Under the pieces are notes generated by a model. The model did not search any database. It saw only the letters and a program-made list of their open reading frames with translations, and was not told where the DNA came from. The position numbers and the translations under genes are program-made. 64,000 nucleotides of DNA from Ruegeria intermedia (GTDB taxonomy: Bacteria; Pseudomonadota; Alphaproteobacteria; Rhodobacterales; Rhodobacteraceae): contig NZ_FQVK01000005.1 in NCBI RefSeq assembly GCF_900129345.1, positions 110,580 through 174,579 of the forward strand, written 5' to 3'. This document shows positions 54,138 through 63,908 of the stretch, one piece after another (within the stretch, counting starts at the first letter, position 1; each line of letters starts with the position of its first letter).

Positions 54138-54716
54138 TTACGCTTCTTCGGCGACTTGCGCCGATGCGGCCGGTGCGTCTTCCCGCTTGGGCAGGATGTC
54201 AGCAACCTTCTTGCCACGACGTGCGGCAACCGAACGCGGGCTCTGTTCTTTCTTCAGGCCGTCGATGGTGGCGCGGATCATGTTGTAGGGGTTCTGCGAG
54301 CCCAGCGACTTGGACACCACGTCCTTGACGCCCAGCATCTCGAACACGGCACGCATCGGACCACCGGCGATGATACCGGTACCTTCCGGCGCGGTGCGCA
54401 TGACGACCTTGCCGGCGCCGTGGCGGCCTTCGATGTCGTGGTGCAGAGTGCGGCCTTCGCGCAGCTGCACGCGGATCATGTTGCGCTTGGCCTGCTCGGT
54501 GGCCTTGCGGATGGCCTCGGGCACTTCTTTCGCCTTGCCCTTGCCAAAGCCCACGCGGCCTTTCTGATCGCCGACAACCACCAGAGCGGCGAAGCCGAAG
54601 CGCTTACCACCCTTTACAGTTTTCGACACGCGGTTGATCGCAACCAGGCGATCTGCGAATTCCGGTGCTTCCTCGCGGTCGCGACGGTTGCCCCGGCGGT
54701 TTTCACGTTCTGCCAT
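54138..54716 (-). CDS. rpsE: Small ribosomal subunit protein uS5
   Basis: 192-aa S5: [31 protein letters not shown] (double-stranded RNA-binding domain) and [36 protein letters not shown]. The start at [10 protein letters not shown] is chosen; the upstream in-frame extension lies in the intergenic region. It lies 12 nt from rpmD. Confidence 0.98.
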   Translation of the reverse strand: MAERENRRGNRRDREEAPEFADRLVAINRVSKTVKGGKRFGFAALVVVGDQKGRVGFGKGKAKEVPEAIRKATEQAKRNMIRVQLREGRTLHHDIEGRHGAGKVVMRTAPEGTGIIAGGPMRAVFEMLGVKDVVSKSLGSQNPYNMIRATIDGLKKEQSPRSVAARRGKKVADILPKREDAPAASAQVAEEA

Positions 54717-54832
54717 TTCGGCATCCCTTTCTCTGATGGCGCGTCCGCGCCGTTGCTTCAATCCAGGTGAGCCCCGGCACAGCGCCGAGGCTCCCGGATC
54801 ATCGGGGTGGCCGCAGGGGCCACCCACAGGTT

Positions 54833-55192
54833 TTAGATCTTCAGCCCGCCTTCACGCGCAGCGTCGGCAACCGCCTTCACCTTGCCGTGGAACAGGAAGC
54901 CGCCACGATCGAAATAGGCCTCTTCGACGCCGGCCTTCTTGGCCCGCTCGGCGATGGCCGCGCCCACCTTGGTGGCCGCTTCGATGTTGTTCTTGCCGAC
55001 GACGCCCAGATCCTTTTCCAGGGTCGAGGCCGAGGCCAGGGTCACGCCGCGCACATCGTCGATCAGCTGGACCGAGATGTTCTTGTTCGAGCGGTGCACC
55101 GACAGGCGAGGACGCCCGGCGTTGACCTTGCGAAGCTTGTTCCGAACGCGCAGGCGGCGCTTCAGAAACAGGGTTCTTTTGCTGTTTGCCAT
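54833..55192 (-). CDS. rplR: Large ribosomal subunit protein uL18
   Basis: 119-aa L18 ([62 protein letters not shown]). It binds 5S rRNA. The start MANSKRTLF is preceded by AAGGACG. The family length is intact. Confidence 0.98.
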   Translation of the reverse strand: MANSKRTLFLKRRLRVRNKLRKVNAGRPRLSVHRSNKNISVQLIDDVRGVTLASASTLEKDLGVVGKNNIEAATKVGAAIAERAKKAGVEEAYFDRGGFLFHGKVKAVADAAREGGLKI

Positions 55193-55203
55193 TGTGTTCG
55201 TCC

Positions 55204-55737
55204 TTACTTCTTCTTGCCTTCCTTGCGGAAGATGAACTCGCCCTTGTAGCGGATGCCCTTGCCTTTGTACGGCTCGGGGCGGCGCCAGTCGCGGATCTTG
55301 GCCGCCACTTCGCCCACCAGCTGCTGGTCGATGCCTTCCACGACGATCTCGGTCTGCTTCGGCGCGGTGATGGTGACACCTTCCGGAGCAACGAAATCGA
55401 CATCGTGGCTGTAGCCCAGGTTCAGCTTCAGGGTGTTGCCCTGCATCTGAGCGCGGTAACCCACACCCTGGATCTCCAGCTCCTTCTTGAAGCCGTTGGT
55501 CACGCCTTCGATCAGGTTGGCGACCATGGTGCGGCTCATGCCCCACTGCTGGCGTGCACGCTTCGAGGTGCCGCGCGGAGTGATCTTGACCACGTTGTCT
55601 TCGACCGACAGGGTGACATCGTCGGTTGCGGTGAAGCTGCGGGTGCCTTTCGGACCCTTCACTTCGATGGTCTGGCCGGACACAGCAGCGGAAACGCCGC
55701 TGGGCAGCTCGACCGGTTTTTTACCAATACGAGACAT
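55204..55737 (-). CDS. rplF: Large ribosomal subunit protein uL6
   Basis: 177-aa L6 ([71 protein letters not shown]). It sits near the factor-binding site of the 50S subunit. An 11-nt gap separates it from both neighbours. Confidence 0.98.
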   Translation of the reverse strand: MSRIGKKPVELPSGVSAAVSGQTIEVKGPKGTRSFTATDDVTLSVEDNVVKITPRGTSKRARQQWGMSRTMVANLIEGVTNGFKKELEIQGVGYRAQMQGNTLKLNLGYSHDVDFVAPEGVTITAPKQTEIVVEGIDQQLVGEVAAKIRDWRRPEPYKGKGIRYKGEFIFRKEGKKK

Positions 55738-55748
55738 TCCAGACCTCC

Positions 55749-56141
55749 TTAGAAGACGGTGCAGAGCACTTCGCCGCCAACATTGTTGGAGCGAGCGTTC
55801 GCGTCCGACATCACGCCCTTGGGCGTGCTGACAATCGACACGCCCAGACCCTGACGGACCTGAGGAATGTCATTGACGCCCATGTAGACGCGACGACCGG
55901 GCTTCGAAACCCGCTTCAGCTCGCGAATGACAGGGGTGCCTTCATAGTATTTCAGGCTGATCTCAAGCGCCGGGTGGCCATTGGCACCGGTCACTTTTTC
56001 ATAGCCGCGGATGTAGCCTTCGTCCGCCAGCACGTCCAGAACCCAAGCGCGCAGCTTCGACGCCGGGGTGATCACGGTGGACTTGCCGCGCATCTGCGCG
56101 TTGCGGATACGGGTGAGCATATCGCCGATAGGATCGTTCAT
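55749..56141 (-). CDS. rpsH: Small ribosomal subunit protein uS8
   Basis: 130-aa S8 ([67 protein letters not shown]). It binds 16S rRNA helix 21. In E. coli S8 represses the spc operon by binding its mRNA; no comparable site was found here by eye. Confidence 0.98.
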   Translation of the reverse strand: MNDPIGDMLTRIRNAQMRGKSTVITPASKLRAWVLDVLADEGYIRGYEKVTGANGHPALEISLKYYEGTPVIRELKRVSKPGRRVYMGVNDIPQVRQGLGVSIVSTPKGVMSDANARSNNVGGEVLCTVF

Positions 56142-56154
56142 ATCACTCTCTCCC

Positions 56155-56460
56155 TTACCAGCTCGATTTCACCATGCCGGGGATCTGACCAGCAGAGCCC
56201 AGCTCGCGCAGCGCGATACGGCTGATCTTCAGCTTACGATAGTAAGCGTGCGGACGGCCGGTCAGCTGGCAGCGGTTGTGCAGACGGGTTGCCGAGCTGT
56301 TGCGCGGCAGTTTCGCCAGCTTCAGACGCGCCTTGAAGCGCTCTTCCATCGGGCGGCTCTCGTCATTCGCGATTTCTTTCAGCTCGGCGCGTTTTGCGGC
56401 GTATTTGGCCACCAGGCGCTCGCGCTTCTTTTCGCGCTCGATCATTGCTTTTTTAGCCAT
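56155..56460 (-). CDS. rpsN: Small ribosomal subunit protein uS14 (zinc-independent form)
   Basis: 101-aa S14 ([59 protein letters not shown]). The longer form lacks the CxxC pairs, so it should not need zinc. It lies 13 nt from rpsH and 19 nt from rplE. Confidence 0.98.
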   Translation of the reverse strand: MAKKAMIEREKKRERLVAKYAAKRAELKEIANDESRPMEERFKARLKLAKLPRNSSATRLHNRCQLTGRPHAYYRKLKISRIALRELGSAGQIPGMVKSSW

Positions 56461-56479
56461 GTCTCTTTCCTCCCGGCGC

Positions 56480-57040
56480 TTACGCGTTGAACGGCATGTT
56501 AAAGTGCTTCAACAGTGCCTTTGCTTCAGCGTCGGTTTTCGCTGTGGTGGCAATTACGATGTCCAGGCCCCAGACCTCGTCGACCTTGTCGAAATCGATT
56601 TCCGGGAACACGATGTGCTCTTTCATGCCCATGGCAAAGTTGCCACGGCCGTCGAAAGCCGGTTTCACACCGCGGAAGTCACGCACGCGCGGCAGCGCGA
56701 TGGTGATCAGACGGTCCAGGAATTCGTACATCCGGTCGCCGCGCAGGGTCACCTTGGCGCCCAGCGGCATGTCTTCACGGACGCGGAAGCCCGCGATCGA
56801 CTTCTTCGCCTTGGTCGCCACGGCTTTCTGGCCAGCAATCGCGGTCAGATCCTCGACGGCAGCCTTCGCCTTCTTCGAGTCCTTCACCGCCTCGGCACCG
56901 CAGCCGATGTTCAGAACGATCTTGTCCAGCTTGGGGATCTGCATATCGTTCTTGTAGCCGAACTCTTCTTTCAGAGCGGCGCGGATCTTGTCGGCGTACT
57001 GAGTCTTCAGACGCGGGGTGTAGGTTGCAGCATCAAGCAT
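56480..57040 (-). CDS. rplE: Large ribosomal subunit protein uL5
   Basis: 186-aa L5 ([82 protein letters not shown]). It binds 5S rRNA. The start overlaps the rplX stop by 8 nt. Confidence 0.98.
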   Translation of the reverse strand: MLDAATYTPRLKTQYADKIRAALKEEFGYKNDMQIPKLDKIVLNIGCGAEAVKDSKKAKAAVEDLTAIAGQKAVATKAKKSIAGFRVREDMPLGAKVTLRGDRMYEFLDRLITIALPRVRDFRGVKPAFDGRGNFAMGMKEHIVFPEIDFDKVDEVWGLDIVIATTAKTDAEAKALLKHFNMPFNA

Positions 57041-57344
57041 CGATCACGTCCCCCGTGGTCTTGGCGTAACGAACCTTCTTGTCACCTTCCATGCGGAAGC
57101 CGACGCGGGTTGCCTTGCCGTTCTTGTCCAGCAGCGCCAGGTTCGACAGGTCGATCGGCATCGCCTTGGGCAGGCGGCCACCTTGCGAGGTCTGCGACTG
57201 GCGGGTGTGGCGGATGGCGATGTTGATGCCATCGACCACGGCTTTGCCGGCCTTCGGGTCGACCGAGGTGATCACGCCCTCTTTACCCTTGTCCTTGCCG
57301 GCCAGCACGACGACCTTGTCGCCTTTGCGGAGTTTAGCAGCCAT
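57033..57344 (-). CDS. rplX: Large ribosomal subunit protein uL24
   Basis: 103-aa L24 with the KOW motif ([21 protein letters not shown]) and [33 protein letters not shown]. It is an assembly initiator protein of the 50S. Two bases separate it from rplN. Confidence 0.98.
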   Translation of the reverse strand: MAAKLRKGDKVVVLAGKDKGKEGVITSVDPKAGKAVVDGINIAIRHTRQSQTSQGGRLPKAMPIDLSNLALLDKNGKATRVGFRMEGDKKVRYAKTTGDVIDA

Positions 57345-57346
57345 GG

Positions 57347-57715
57347 TTACAGCACCTCCGGAGCCAGCGAGATGATCTTCATGAAGTTCTTCGCGCGCAG
57401 TTCACGAACGACGGGGCCGAAGATACGGGTACCGATGGGCTCGTTGTTGTTGTTCAGGATGACCGCGGCGTTGCGATCGAAGCGGATCGCGGTGCCGTCT
57501 TCGCGACGGACTTCCTTGGCGGTGCGCACGACGACGGCCTTGCGGACGTCACCTTTCTTCACGCGGCCGCGCGGGATGGCTTCCTTCACCGAGACGACGA
57601 TGATGTCGCCGACGGAGGCGTATTTACGCTTGGAACCACCCAGGACCTTGATGCACTGAACTCGGCGTGCGCCGGAGTTGTCAGCGACATCCAGATTGGT
57701 CTGCATCTGGATCAT
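57347..57715 (-). CDS. rplN: Large ribosomal subunit protein uL14
   Basis: 122-aa L14 ([76 protein letters not shown]). Full length. The gap to rpsQ is 75 nt. Confidence 0.98.
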
Positions 57716-57790
57716 GTGGTTTCTCCCGACCTGTGGGGGCTGGTCTTGTTAAATCCCCCAGGGTTTCGACAAATGGAAAGGCCTGGGGGC

Positions 57791-58021
57791 TTACGCCTCC
57801 AGAACCTCCCAGCGTTTCGTCTTCGATTTCGGCGCGCATTCGATGATGCGTACGGTGTCGCCGACCTTGAAGGCGTTCTTTTCATCGTGAGCCCGGTATT
57901 TCTTGGACTTACGGATGGTCTTCTTCAGAACCGGGTGCGTGAAGCGGCGCTCCACCAGCACGGTGACGGTCTGTTCGTTGGCGTCGCTGGTCACGGTGCC
58001 TTGCAGAATACGTTTGGGCAT
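57791..58021 (-). CDS. rpsQ: Small ribosomal subunit protein uS17
   Basis: 76-aa S17 ([65 protein letters not shown]). It binds 16S rRNA helix 11. It lies 12 nt after rpmC. Confidence 0.98.
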   Translation of the reverse strand: MPKRILQGTVTSDANEQTVTVLVERRFTHPVLKKTIRKSKKYRAHDEKNAFKVGDTVRIIECAPKSKTKRWEVLEA

Positions 58022-58033
58022 CTCTCAGGCTCC

Positions 58034-58234
58034 TCAGTTCGCAGCTTCAGCAGCTTTTTCGTTCAGCACGGTCTGGATGCGGGCGACGTCGCGGCGCACG
58101 CTCTTGATCCGGGCGGTGTTCTCGAGTTGGCCGGTCGCCTGCTGGAAGCGCAGATTGAAAGCTTCCTTCTTCAGGTTGACCAGGTCCTCCCGGAGCTGGT
58201 CCGGGGTCTTGTTACGCAGTTCCTGGGCGTTCAT
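58034..58234 (-). CDS. rpmC: Large ribosomal subunit protein uL29
   Basis: 66-aa L29 ([59 protein letters not shown]). It is located at the exit tunnel near the SRP and trigger-factor site. It normally follows rplP directly; here it heads a separate block, 1.77 kb from rplP, with its own promoter. Confidence 0.98.
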   Translation of the reverse strand: MNAQELRNKTPDQLREDLVNLKKEAFNLRFQQATGQLENTARIKSVRRDVARIQTVLNEKAAEAAN

Positions 58235-58350
58235 CGCCTTTTCCTTTGCTCAAAACACCAGAAGGCCCCTTCGCGGGTCACCTTTGACCTGGTGGATGAA
58301 TGACAGACGTGCGAATCGCCCGACGCAGTCGGGAGATCGCAGGATGCCGC

Positions 58351-58379
58351 CGTATAAGGGTTTGGGGGGTGGGTGGCAA
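58351..58379 (-). promoter_or_regulatory. Candidate promoter of the rpmC-to-rpmD block
   Basis: On the minus strand TTGCCA (58374-58379), a 17-nt spacer and TATACG (58351-58356). A short hairpin, CCCGAC/GTCGGG, lies just downstream in the leader. It is 117 nt before rpmC, in the gap behind the divergent thermonuclease gene. Confidence 0.7.
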
Positions 58380-58537
58380 GGGAAAGTTTTGCAGCCGGGA
58401 CCGGGCAAATATCGGGTCACGCCGTAACCTGACCACTTGCGCGTTGTCTTTTGCGAAAACGGGTTTGGCCGAAACTCAAAAGACACGTGAAAACCCCGAA
58501 GTATCTTTGTCCCGCTGGCTAAGGAACGGTGGAAGAC

Positions 58538-59131
58538 ATGGAACTGGTTGTCCTAATCGGGGTAGCGGCACTTCTGGTTGTTTTCACATCAGGAAAGCCG
58601 CGCTCTGTCACCCGTCGCACAGGCCTTCAAAAATCTCCACAAGCTTCAGCACGGAACCGCGCGACCCGCAGACAACATCCTCGTGTTGCGCCTTCCGACC
58701 GCATTCTGACGGGGCGCGCTTATGTGATCGATGGTGACACAATCATTGTCCGTGGAACAAAGATTCGTCTTGCCGGGATTGATGCGCCCGAGTTGGATAT
58801 GCCATGGGGTCAAAAGGCAAAGTGGGCAATGGTCGAAATCTGCAAAGGCCAGGAAATTACGGTCAAGCTGAACGGCGAAACATCCTATGATCGGTTCGTT
58901 GGAATTGGTTATCTACCCGATGGGCGGGACATCGGCGCCGAACTGGTCAAAAGAGGGCTTGCGCTGGACCTGCCTTTCTTTTCGCAGGGAAGGTATAGGC
59001 ATCTTGAACCGGCCGGGGCCAGAGAGCGGCTGCGGAACGGGGCTTTCGGCCACGCATCGATTTCGGCTCGCAGGACGACTACAGTCATCGCCTATGGGCG
59101 CAGATCAATCCGGCGCAATGCGGGCAGCTGA
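58538..59131 (+). CDS. Membrane-anchored thermonuclease (SNase-like) protein (197 aa)
   Basis: Staphylococcal nuclease-fold protein with an N-terminal hydrophobic anchor (LVVLIGVAALLVVF), a basic linker and the catalytic domain: LTGRAYVIDGDTIIVRGTKIRLAGIDAPELD (with R77, D82 and E85 near the metal and phosphate site), then SYDRFVG (R119) and GRDIGAELVKRGLALD. The last 30 residues or so are Arg/Ser/Thr-rich and unlike the family; another frame there is open to 59163, so a late frameshift is possible. GTG at 58529 is an alternative start. It is the only plus-strand gene within the ribosomal array. Confidence 0.75.
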   Translation: MELVVLIGVAALLVVFTSGKPRSVTRRTGLQKSPQASARNRATRRQHPRVAPSDRILTGRAYVIDGDTIIVRGTKIRLAGIDAPELDMPWGQKAKWAMVEICKGQEITVKLNGETSYDRFVGIGYLPDGRDIGAELVKRGLALDLPFFSQGRYRHLEPAGARERLRNGAFGHASISARRTTTVIAYGRRSIRRNAGS

Positions 59132-59147
59132 ATACGCCCTTCGAGGC

Positions 59148-59768
59148 TCACTCCCACTTATAATTGAAGCTCACCGAAATCCGTTCTTCCTCGGCCATGT
59201 TCATCGGCACCTCGTGGCGCAGCCAGCTTTCCCACAGCAGAACGTCGCCGACCTTCGGCTTCATGTAAACAAAGGGGTGCAACTCACGCCGTGCGCCCTT
59301 GCGGCGCACCGGCGCGGCCATCATCCGAGCAGATCGCGGGTCCTCCAGCTTCAACGCGCTGGCGCCCTCCGGCATCGAAACATAGGTCGTTCCCGAAATC
59401 ACGCTGTGAGGATGAATATGGCTGGCATGCATTCCGCCTTCGGGCAGGATGTTGATCCAAAGATCCTCCAGCTTCAATTCGCGCCCGTCGAGATCGAATT
59501 CCAGGTCTTCGGCAAAGGCGGCCACATGTTGGTCCAGCACCTTGACCAGATCCGCAAAGATCGGAAACCGCCAAGGCAGATCAGTCAGCGAGGCATAGCT
59601 GGTATAGCCCGGATAGCCGTTTTCTTCGCACCATTCCTGACCGGCCTCGTCGTCCTGGGCGATGATCAGGCAGGAGTTCTCCAGTTCCTCCGGGTCGATC
59701 CTAGGTTCGAATTCGGAAAGAGCGGCGCGGTAAAGGCGGGTGACGAAGAGCGATTCAATATGTGGCAT
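59148..59768 (-). CDS. 2-oxoglutarate/Fe(II) oxygenase, TIGR02466-type (206 aa)
   Basis: Putative hydroxylase of the PF13759/TIGR02466 family: ENSCLIIAQDDEAGQEWCEENGYPGYTSY, then HASHIHPHSVISGTTYVSMPEG with His117 and His119 as likely iron ligands, a GDVLLWESWLRHEVPMN segment with H185, and RISVSFNY where R196 would bind 2-oxoglutarate. The substrate is unknown. It is in the same direction as, and just downstream of, rplP (L16), separated by a cluster of hairpins. Some ribosomal proteins, including L16 in E. coli, are known oxygenase substrates of a different fold. Confidence 0.82.
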   Translation of the reverse strand: MPHIESLFVTRLYRAALSEFEPRIDPEELENSCLIIAQDDEAGQEWCEENGYPGYTSYASLTDLPWRFPIFADLVKVLDQHVAAFAEDLEFDLDGRELKLEDLWINILPEGGMHASHIHPHSVISGTTYVSMPEGASALKLEDPRSARMMAAPVRRKGARRELHPFVYMKPKVGDVLLWESWLRHEVPMNMAEEERISVSFNYKWE

Positions 59769-59813
59769 GATCTCGTCCTAATGCTGCGTCGTGCCGAAGG
59801 CCATGGAAGTGTT

Positions 59814-59973
59814 GCGAGGCTCCGCCTCGCGCTCCGGGATATTTGCGGCCAGATGAAGCCGGGGCGCACTCATTCATCTGGCAAAAAATATCCCGGGGGA
59901 GCCGCGGCTTGCCGCGGTGGGGGCAGCGCCCCCTCAAAATAGCCATACCCCCGCCAGTTTCCCAGCGGGGGTA
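59814..59973. repeat. Cluster of four hairpins, REP-like intergenic element
   Basis: In order: GCGAGGC/GCCTCGC (59814-59830); a 24-bp imperfect inverted repeat, CCGGGATATTTG... (59834-59857) with ...AATATCCCGG (59873-59896); CCGCGG/CCGCGG (59902-59917); GGGGGC/GCCCCC (59919-59933). A separate TACCCCCGC/GCGGGGGTA hairpin (59946-59973) follows near the rplP stop and on the minus strand leads to TATTTTG, so it may terminate the rplP transcript. The larger inverted repeat resembles an element I recall as common between genes of roseobacters. Confidence 0.6.
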
Positions 59974-60003
59974 GTATAGCCGTGACGGGGTTACCCCATT
60001 CTC

Positions 60004-60417
60004 TTACCAGTCCTCGCGGACCACCACGCGGGTCTTGATCGGCAGCTTCATCGCGGCCAGGCGCAGAGCCTCGCGGGCGATTTCGTCGTTGACGCCATCG
60101 ATCTCGAACATCACCCGACCGGGCTTCACTTTGGCTGCCCAATAGTCGACCGAGCCTTTACCTTTACCCATACGGACTTCGGTCGGCTTCGAGGTCACGG
60201 GGGTATCCGGGAAGATCCGGATCCAGACGCGACCTTGACGCTTCATGTGACGGGTCATGGCACGACGTGCAGCTTCGATCTGACGTGCGGTGACGCGCTC
60301 GGGCTGCAGGGCTTTCAGACCGTAGGTGCCAAAGTTCAGATCAGAGCCACCCTTGGCTTCGCCCTTGATCCGGCCTTTGTGCATCTTGCGGAATTTCGTA
60401 CGCTTTGGTTGAAGCAT
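60004..60417 (-). CDS. rplP: Large ribosomal subunit protein uL16
   Basis: 137-aa L16 ([87 protein letters not shown]). It lies at the A-site and 5S interface. It is the last gene of the rplB-to-rplP block. The RMGKGKG loop region includes the Arg that YcfD hydroxylates in E. coli L16. Confidence 0.98.
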   Translation of the reverse strand: MLQPKRTKFRKMHKGRIKGEAKGGSDLNFGTYGLKALQPERVTARQIEAARRAMTRHMKRQGRVWIRIFPDTPVTSKPTEVRMGKGKGSVDYWAAKVKPGRVMFEIDGVNDEIAREALRLAAMKLPIKTRVVVREDW

Positions 60418-60429
60418 CTCAAATCCTCC

Positions 60430-61137
60430 TTAGCGACGGCCGCCAGCACCGCGAGGTGCCGGACCATCCTGGAGTTCCTGTGCTTTACGGTCACGTGCCT
60501 GCGGATCGTGCTCCATGATCTCACCTTTGAAGATCCAGACCTTGATCCCGATGATCCCGTAGGGGGTCATCGCTTCGGCATGTGCGTAATCGATGTCGGC
60601 ACGCAGGGTGTGCAGCGGCACGCGGCCTTCGCGGTACCATTCGGTCCGTGCGATTTCGGCGCCGCCCAGACGGCCAGCGACGTTCACCCGGATACCCAGG
60701 GCGCCCATGCGCATGGCGTTCTGAACCGACCGCTTCATCGCGCGGCGGAACGAAACGCGGCGCTCGAGCTGCTGAGCGATCGACTCGGCAACCAATTGCG
60801 CGTCGAGTTCCGGCTTGCGCACTTCGACGATGTTCAGGTGCAGTTCGCTGTCGGTCATCGCGGCCAGCTTCTTGCGCAGAACTTCGATGTCCGCGCCTTT
60901 CTTGCCGATGATGACACCCGGACGTGCGGTGTGGATCGTGACGCGGCACTTCTTGTGCGGACGCTCGATGATCACACGGGCCACGCCGGCCTGCTTGCAC
61001 TCTTTCTTGATGAACTCACGGATCTTGAGGTCTTCCAGCAGAAGATCACCGTAGTCCTTGGTATCTGCGTACCAACGGCTGTCCCAGGTGCGGTTGACCT
61101 GAAGGCGCATGCCGATCGGATTGACTTTATGTCCCAT
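60430..61137 (-). CDS. rpsC: Small ribosomal subunit protein uS3
   Basis: 235-aa S3 with the KH domain ([26 protein letters not shown]) and C-terminal [36 protein letters not shown]. It is part of the mRNA entry channel. The start shares one base with the rplV stop; it lies 12 nt from rplP. Confidence 0.98.
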   Translation of the reverse strand: MGHKVNPIGMRLQVNRTWDSRWYADTKDYGDLLLEDLKIREFIKKECKQAGVARVIIERPHKKCRVTIHTARPGVIIGKKGADIEVLRKKLAAMTDSELHLNIVEVRKPELDAQLVAESIAQQLERRVSFRRAMKRSVQNAMRMGALGIRVNVAGRLGGAEIARTEWYREGRVPLHTLRADIDYAHAEAMTPYGIIGIKVWIFKGEIMEHDPQARDRKAQELQDGPAPRGAGGRR

Positions 61138-61517
61138 TAGGCTTGCTCCTCAACTTGACGCACCTTGATGGTGATCTCCGAGAACGGCTTCATGATCTTG
61201 CCGAACCGGCCGCGGGCACGCGGACGACCGCGCTTCATGACCAGATTCTTGCCAACCCAGGCCTCGGCGACGATCAGCTCGTCGACGTCCAAGTTGTGGT
61301 TGTTCTCGGCGTTGGCGATGGCCGACTGAAGGCATTTCTTCACGTCCTGCGCGACACGCTTGTTCGAGAAAGTCAGGTCGGTCAGAGCCTTCTCGACTTT
61401 CTTGCCGCGGATCATCGCTGCAACCAGGTTCAGTTTCTGCGGGCTGGTGCGAAGCATACGGGTCTTGGCCATTGCTTCGTTTTCAGCCACGCGGCGGGGG
61501 TTCTTTGCCTTGCCCAT
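61137..61517 (-). CDS. rplV: Large ribosomal subunit protein uL22
   Basis: 126-aa L22 ([85 protein letters not shown]). Its hairpin lines the exit tunnel. The N-terminal [15 protein letters not shown] extension is usual in alphaproteobacteria. Confidence 0.98.
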   Translation of the reverse strand: MGKAKNPRRVAENEAMAKTRMLRTSPQKLNLVAAMIRGKKVEKALTDLTFSNKRVAQDVKKCLQSAIANAENNHNLDVDELIVAEAWVGKNLVMKRGRPRARGRFGKIMKPFSEITIKVRQVEEQA

Positions 61518-61520
61518 GAC

Positions 61521-61799
61521 TTACTTCCGCTTCGCTTTCTTGTCCGCGGCATGACCGTAATAGGTCCGGGTCGGCGAGTACTCACCGAACTTCTGACCGA
61601 TCATGTCTTCCGTGACGTTTACCGGGATATGTTTCTGGCCGTTGTACACACCAAAGGTCAGGCCCACGAACTGGGGCAGGATGGTGGAACGACGCGACCA
61701 GATCTTGATGACTTCGTTGCGGCCCGACTCGCGCGCAGCCTCGGCTTTTTTCAGCACGTAAGCGTCGACGAAAGGACCCTTCCAAACAGAGCGAGACAT
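61521..61799 (-). CDS. rpsS: Small ribosomal subunit protein uS19
   Basis: 92-aa S19 ([80 protein letters not shown]). It forms a complex with S13. Three bases separate it from rplB and three from rplV. Confidence 0.98.
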   Translation of the reverse strand: MSRSVWKGPFVDAYVLKKAEAARESGRNEVIKIWSRRSTILPQFVGLTFGVYNGQKHIPVNVTEDMIGQKFGEYSPTRTYYGHAADKKAKRK

Positions 61800-61802
61800 G
61801 TC

Positions 61803-62645
61803 TTAACGCCCCTTCTTCTTGGCGTGCCGCGAGCGGATGATCAGCTTCTGGGACGCTTTGTTCTTGTTGCGGGTACGCTTACCCTTGGTGTCCTTGCCCC
61901 AAGGCGTAACCGGCGTACGGCCACCCGAGGTCCGGCCTTCACCACCACCGTGGGGGTGGTCGATCGGGTTCATGGCAACACCACGGACCGACGGACGCAC
62001 GCCCTTGTGGCGCATACGACCGGCTTTGCCGAGGTTCTGGTTGCTGTTGTCGGGGTTCGACACGGCACCGACGGTGGCCATGCATTCCTGGCGCACCATG
62101 CGCAGCTCGCCCGAGCTCAGACGGATCTGGGCATAGCCGCCATCGCGACCGACGAACTGGGCGTAGGTGCCCGCGGCACGCGCGATCTGACCGCCCTTGC
62201 CGGGCTTCATCTCGATGTTGTGCACGATGGTACCGATCGGCATGCCCGAGAACGGCATCGCGTTGCCGGGCTTGATGTCGGCCTTGGCCGAAGCGATGAC
62301 CTTGTCGCCAACCGCCAGACGCTGCGGCGCCAGGATATAGGCCTGCTCGCCGTCGTCATATTTGATCAGTGCGATGAACGCGGTCCGGTTCGGGTCGTAT
62401 TCGATCCGCTCGACGGTTGCCGCCACATCAAATTTGTTCCGTTTGAAGTCAACGATCCGGTAGAGACGCTTTGCGCCACCGCCGCGGCGGCGTGAAGTGA
62501 TCCGTCCGGTGTTGTTCCGGCCGCCCGATTTGGTCAAACCCTCGGTGAGAGACTTGACCGGACGTCCTTTCCAAAGCTCCGAACGGTCGATCAGCACCAG
62601 CCCGCGCTGGCCCGGCGTCGTCGGTTTGTACGACTTGAGTGCCAT
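61803..62645 (-). CDS. rplB: Large ribosomal subunit protein uL2
   Basis: 280-aa L2 ([103 protein letters not shown] with the conserved His). It is needed for peptidyl-transferase assembly. It heads its block; rplW, rplD and rplC are not upstream within the window, where a plus-strand PilZ gene lies instead. Confidence 0.98.
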   Translation of the reverse strand: MALKSYKPTTPGQRGLVLIDRSELWKGRPVKSLTEGLTKSGGRNNTGRITSRRRGGGAKRLYRIVDFKRNKFDVAATVERIEYDPNRTAFIALIKYDDGEQAYILAPQRLAVGDKVIASAKADIKPGNAMPFSGMPIGTIVHNIEMKPGKGGQIARAAGTYAQFVGRDGGYAQIRLSSGELRMVRQECMATVGAVSNPDNSNQNLGKAGRMRHKGVRPSVRGVAMNPIDHPHGGGEGRTSGGRTPVTPWGKDTKGKRTRNKNKASQKLIIRSRHAKKKGR

Positions 62646-62716
62646 GCTTTCTGTCTTCCGTTTAGCAAGCGCGAGGATCAATCCCCGCTATGTGAGAGGC
62701 CCCCGTAGGTGCCCAG

Positions 62717-62745
62717 GTTATAGGGCCCCGAAGGTCCCCGGTTAA
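62717..62745 (-). promoter_or_regulatory. Candidate promoter of the rplB-to-rplP block
   Basis: On the minus strand TTAACC (62740-62745), a 17-nt spacer and TATAAC (62717-62722), about 70 nt before rplB. It lies just after a terminator that would stop upstream transcripts. Confidence 0.6.
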
Positions 62746-62765
62746 AGTGTTCACACGAACAAAAG

Positions 62766-62795
62766 GCATGGCCCCGGACGAATCCGGGGCCATGC
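62766..62795 (-). terminator. Strong terminator upstream of rplB
   Basis: A perfect 13-bp stem, GCATGGCCCCGGA with TCCGGGGCCATGC, closed by CGAA. On the minus strand CTTTTGTTCG follows. It would stop leftward transcription coming from the right before the rplB promoter. Confidence 0.85.
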
Positions 62796-62936
62796 GGATG
62801 CGCCCAATTAAGGGAGCAGCCAAACCATGTCAAGTGCCGCCTTCCTTTCTCCATGTTCCCTTGGGGCTTCTCCAATGAAACTGCGGGTAACCAATCATTA
62901 GCTCTCATGTGTTCCGCTGAGAATCAGGGAGGTTTC

Positions 62937-63908
62937 ATGGCACGGATTCGCACTGCTCCCGGCGTCTTTCTGATTGGTCACCTTGTCGCGGGGTGGGCGC
63001 AGGCAGATCATGGACCATCAGCCATTTGCGCCCAAGTTTCAGAACTCGAAGTCCTGGCGGACCAAGCCGAAGCCGCCGGCCGCCCATCGGACCCCGCGAC
63101 CACGGCGGCGAAACTCGCCGATCTGCACGGAAAACTACAGGAGACCACGGATCTCACCACGCTACCGTCGGCCATTTCCGCAAGAAACAGCCTCAAGGGT
63201 CTGGTTGCGCAAGGGCGAGAAGGCGACGACCCGTTGTTCGCCCAGCAGGTGACGCAAGTTCTGCTCGACCACCGCGCCTTTTTTGAGGCGATCCGGGCCA
63301 GCTTCGATTGTGATACAGTGGTGGTGCAGACCAGCGGCGGCGACTCCGAGGCTGCCAAGCCCGAGACAGCAAAGGCCGGGCCACCGCTCGCCCCAGAAAC
63401 ACCAGAGGGTGAGCATCGACCCCTGGTCTACAATGCTTCTTTGGTATTCCTGTCGCTGGTGTTGCTTGCCTTTCTGCGTCGCTCGCAGGAACAGCGGCGG
63501 GCGGTCCGCCACATCTGCCACACACCCGCAATCATGCAGAGCCGGAATCGTTGCACCAAAACCTACATCGTCGACATCAGCGACAGCGGCATGCGGGTCG
63601 AGGCGCCTGCCGAGGGCGCCGAAAGGGATGAAATCGACCTGTTTTTTTGCGGGCGTCGGCTGCGGGGGCGGATCATGTGGCGCAACACCTACTTCGCCGG
63701 CGTGCAGCTTGGAAAGTCCATCAGCGAACGGCTGGTTAACGAGGTCGTGGCCGCCACGGTCACAAAATCCGAAAGTGCCCAGGTGCCCACGCGCGCGTTG
63801 CCATGCCACACACCGGACTGCCACCGCTCTTGCCGCCTGCACCACCCGACCGCTCTGTCGATGAGACAGGCTGCAGCCAAGGCCACGGCCCTCGGGCAGC
63901 GAGCGTGA
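62937..63908 (+). CDS. PilZ-domain membrane protein (323 aa)
   Basis: Signal-like N-terminus (MARIRTAPGVFLIGHLVAGWAQA), a periplasmic helical part (about 25-150, ELEVLADQAEAAGRP), one transmembrane helix (about 163-180, VYNASLVFLSLVLLAFLRR) and a cytoplasmic PilZ domain (about 183-265) with RRAVRHIC and DISDSGMRVEAP, matching the RxxxR and D/NxSxxG c-di-GMP-binding motifs. A tail of about 55 residues follows. The start has GGGAGG upstream. It is divergent from rplB and breaks the S10 operon. Confidence 0.82.
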   Translation: MARIRTAPGVFLIGHLVAGWAQADHGPSAICAQVSELEVLADQAEAAGRPSDPATTAAKLADLHGKLQETTDLTTLPSAISARNSLKGLVAQGREGDDPLFAQQVTQVLLDHRAFFEAIRASFDCDTVVVQTSGGDSEAAKPETAKAGPPLAPETPEGEHRPLVYNASLVFLSLVLLAFLRRSQEQRRAVRHICHTPAIMQSRNRCTKTYIVDISDSGMRVEAPAEGAERDEIDLFFCGRRLRGRIMWRNTYFAGVQLGKSISERLVNEVVAATVTKSESAQVPTRALPCHTPDCHRSCRLHHPTALSMRQAAAKATALGQRA

